Positions 63,247 through 64,000 of a stretch of 64,000 nucleotides of DNA are shown piece after piece (position 1 is the stretch's first letter; the number at the start of each line of letters is the position of its first letter). This DNA comes from Aspidapion aeneum. Lineage: Eukaryota; Arthropoda; Insecta; Coleoptera; Brentidae. The DNA lies in contig OY755046.1 of NCBI GenBank assembly GCA_963576565.1, positions 62,537,471-62,601,470 of the forward strand, read 5' to 3'. The translations under genes and the position numbers were made by a program. The notes beneath the pieces were generated by a model that was not told the DNA's origin, did not search any database, and was given only the letters and a program-made list of their open reading frames with translations.

Positions 63247-64000
63247 CGGAATCTTTTCCAAAAATATTTAAATGGAACTGTAGTACCAACTGAGTGGAAA
63301 ACGCCATATATATCCACAATACACAAAAAAGGAAGGAAAGATATATGTGACAATTATTATAGAGGTATATCTGTGACTAGTACGCTAAGCAGAATATACG
63401 GTAAAATAATAAGAAATATAGTGGAAAGCGAATTTAAAGACATGGAGGCAGAAAAACAAGCCGGTTTCAGGGCGAGTAGATTGACTTCTGATCATCTCTT
63501 TTGTATAACCCAAGTTATTGAAAAGAAAATGGCATACGGACAAGAGCTGCATCTGCTTTACGTCGATTTGCAGAAGGCATATACCACTAAATCTACTTTG
63601 GAAAGCGTTGGAAAATTACAGCTGACGGAACACTAGACAAAGCTATAAAAGATCGAAACGTACAAGCACAAAGTATACTAATAACCTATATATTCTGTGG
63701 TACAAGGAAGAAAAGCAATATCTTTATTAAATGGAACAATTTGGTACCAAAGTATATCAAAACATAACAAAAAGCTTATATTTAACACCATTGTAAAAAG
63801 TATTATTACATACGGCTCAGAAGTATGGCCAATCAAGGATAGAACAGAAAAAATGCTTTCCGCTACGGAGATGGACTATTGGAGAAGAGCAGCAGGGAAA
63901 TCAAAAAGAGAAAGAGTTACAAATCAAAGAATAACAGAAATAATGACAGTGGGTGAACGTACTTTAGTGGATGATATCAGAACAAAACAACTGGTGTGGT
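63247..64000 (+). pseudogene. RTE-like LINE, internally deleted, runs off the window
   Basis: Coding remnant with NGTVVPTEWKTPYISTIHKK, SRIYGKIIRNIVESEF, QAGFRASRLTSDHLF and LHLLYVDLQKAY, i.e. RT motifs up to the first catalytic Asp. The palm region with FADD is deleted. The C-terminal domain resumes near 63770 as LIFNTIVKSIITYGSEVWPI and continues MDYWRRAAGKSKRERVTNQR to the window edge. Stops and frame changes make it inactive. The C-terminal part overlaps in type with 62505-62825. Confidence 0.85.

Overview
This is a eukaryotic, almost certainly insect, genomic window. It is AT-rich, has GT-AG introns and no bacterial gene organisation. Its mobile elements are typical insect ones: mariner, hAT, pogo, Jockey-, CR1- and RTE-like non-LTR elements, a BEL/Pao scrap, and many terminal-inverted-repeat and foldback elements. 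I favour a repeat-rich beetle or another insect with a large genome, but the sequence alone does not settle the order.

The only host gene I can support is on the minus strand. It is a tau-tubulin kinase (TTBK; Asator in Drosophila) of the casein kinase 1 superfamily. Eleven coding exons run from 47683 down to 9799 and splice in one continuous frame for about 610 codons. Exons 1-6 encode a complete kinase domain (glycine loop, VALK lysine, HRDIKP, DFG). Exons 7-11 encode a low-complexity tail. The last exon seen ends in phase 1 at a splice donor, so the 3' end of the gene lies to the left of, or undetected within, the first 9.8 kb.

The introns are mostly transposons. Intron 1 (43170-47568) is almost wholly one foldback element that carries a second foldback in one arm and a Jockey-like LINE near its centre. 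Intron 2 (35755-42999) holds two tandem CAGA/TCTG elements and a 4.5 kb hAT element with a hAT MITE inside it and a LINE inside the MITE. Intron 3 (34022-35558) is a 12-bp satellite with a BEL/Pao fragment. Intron 5 (23737-33529) holds a 4.8 kb foldback with a perfect 9-bp target duplication and a 3.1 kb element with CACAGTG-type ends. Intron 7 (17591-23080) holds a tandem duplication of a deleted mariner copy and a 2.4 kb foldback. Intron 10 (10000-16223) holds a decayed pogo-like element and a 3 kb foldback.

The flanks (1-9798 and 47684-64000) are also repeat-dominated: a CR1-like LINE, the longest CAGA array (about 610 bp), a second copy of the CACAGTG-ended element that preserves the empty sites of two insertions, an intact-frame Jockey-like fragment, and RTE-like LINE pieces. 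The most frequent repeat is a 0.6-1.3 kb element with (CAGA)n and a similar hairpin at each end, present ten times. Its layout resembles mini-me/Helentron-associated (HINE) elements. A comparable layout of a tetranucleotide microsatellite followed about 35-40 bp later by a CCGATT...AAATTT core recurs in two otherwise different repeat families.
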